This document shows, in pieces, positions 63,782 through 64,000 of a stretch of DNA of 64,000 nt. Position 1 is the stretch's first letter; each line of letters starts with the position of its first letter. This stretch comes from Fodinicurvata fenggangensis DSM 21160 (lineage in GTDB: Bacteria > Pseudomonadota > Alphaproteobacteria > Kiloniellales > DSM-21159): assembly GCF_000686045.1 (NCBI RefSeq), contig NZ_JMLV01000007.1, positions 62,001-126,000 of the forward strand. The letters are read 5' to 3'. The notes below the pieces were generated by a model. The model made no database searches. It was not told the origin of the DNA and saw nothing but the letters and a program-made list of their open reading frames with translations. The position numbers and the translations under genes are program-made.

Positions 63782-64000
63782 CAGCTGTCTCCTCTTCCCC
63801 TGTTGGCCGATGGGGTGTGGACCGATGGGGTGTGGACCGATGGGGTGCGGGGCGATAGGCGGACTCCCGCTCCAGGTAGCGCAGGCGCTCGTCGTGGTTC
63901 TCCAGCTGCCGGGTCACCTGCTCGCGCATCAGGCGCAGCTCGGTGCGCACCTCCACCAGGGTCTCCACCGATTGCCAGGCCACGCTGCCGGTGCCGACCA
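63765..64000 (-). CDS. Coiled-coil protein with a short repeat tail (partial, N-terminus off the window)
   Basis: The frame is open to the right-hand edge on the minus strand; a GTG at 63983 could start a 72-residue protein but the frame continues upstream of it (VGTGS before VAWQS). It contains a helix with coiled-coil character (VETLVEVRTELRLMREQVTR) and a tail with a three-fold His-Arg-Ser-Thr-Pro-like repeat encoded by 15-bp units. It overlaps the GH108 gene by 17 bases, so it belongs to the same lysis unit. Function unknown. Confidence 0.6.
   Translation of the reverse strand, partial: VGTGSVAWQSVETLVEVRTELRLMREQVTRQLENHDERLRYLERESAYRPAPHRSTPHRSTPHRPTGEEETADATRL
63807..63851. repeat. 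Three 15-bp tandem repeat units inside the coiled-coil gene
   Basis: CCGATGGGGTGTGGA is repeated at 63807-63821 and 63822-63836, and a variant CCGATGGGGTGCGGG follows at 63837-63851. On the coding (minus) strand this gives the repeated His-Arg-Ser-Thr-Pro tail. The units are in frame (15 bases each), so copy number could vary without disrupting the protein. Confidence 0.8.

Noticed and set aside
63807-63851. Three 15-bp repeats as a CRISPR array
   Set aside because: Units are contiguous without spacers, in frame inside a gene, and no cas gene is present.
61303-64000. Calling the end of the window a prophage
   Set aside because: Only lysis-type genes are visible; no capsid, portal, terminase, tail or integrase gene is present in the window.

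Overview
The window reads as high-GC chromosome of an alphaproteobacterium. The clearest marker is a gcrA cell-cycle regulator at 39220-39969. The carA / GatB-YqeY / dnaG / rpoD block and a GTA/phage-type 3TM holin plus GH108 lysozyme fit the same class. Rhodospirillales is my guess for the order; it is inference, not something the sequence proves.

Layout. (1) 1-15.5 kb is a catabolic region. A partial cysteine hydrolase, an XRE-cupin regulator and a PuuB-like flavin oxidase are followed by an IclR regulator. Facing it is a tightly coupled ten-gene minus-strand operon (15492 down to 4141): two crotonases, a SucCD-like acyl-CoA ligase pair, a polyamine/opine-type ABC importer (binding protein, ATPase, fused permease), a PuuB-like oxidase, a DadA-like oxidase and an ornithine-cyclodeaminase-like protein. 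Together they look like uptake of an amino compound, flavin-dependent deamination, CoA activation of the carbon skeleton and crotonase chemistry. I cannot match the set to a pathway I know, and it is the best candidate here for an undescribed system. (2) 16-28 kb is housekeeping: yagU-like, tRNA-CAU, rpoD, dnaG, GatB/YqeY, carA (without carB beside it), ettA, a PLP desulfhydrase and an Asp/Glu racemase. (3) 28-33.6 kb holds a recent tandem duplication of a small secreted protein, a symporter-histidine kinase hybrid with a lone receiver protein, and a YhhQ-type transporter. (4) 33.7-39.1 kb is a restriction locus bracketed by two directly repeated copies of a ~120-bp palindromic element: an AT-rich PD-(D/E)XK nuclease-like gene facing an MmeI-like restriction-methyltransferase, with a possible antitoxin remnant. 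gcrA follows immediately. (5) 40-50 kb carries a LysE exporter, amidase, large PAS histidine kinase, apt, and a tungstate transporter (tupBCA) divergent from a HTH/binding-protein-domain regulator. (6) 49.5-58.3 kb is metal-flavoured: SHOCT and DUF411 proteins, TrkH, a YcaQ-like glycosylase, a Met-rich secreted protein with a membrane partner, a CDF transporter that lacks the usual HxxxD aspartates, a cupredoxin and small exported proteins. (7) 58.5-64 kb is accessory: a RibD-like reductase, a ParD/ParE-type pair, a DUF433/PIN-like pair lying between a holin gene and what looks like a copy of the holin 3' end, a His-tailed MFS exporter, and a GH108 lysozyme with a coiled-coil partner running off the window.

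Regulation visible in the sequence includes a 31-nt near-perfect palindrome before the ten-gene operon, two GANTC sites in a palindrome before gcrA, a strong intrinsic terminator at 28044-28080, and a 9-3-9 inverted repeat before the RibD-like gene. No CRISPR array, complete insertion sequence or rRNA gene was seen.
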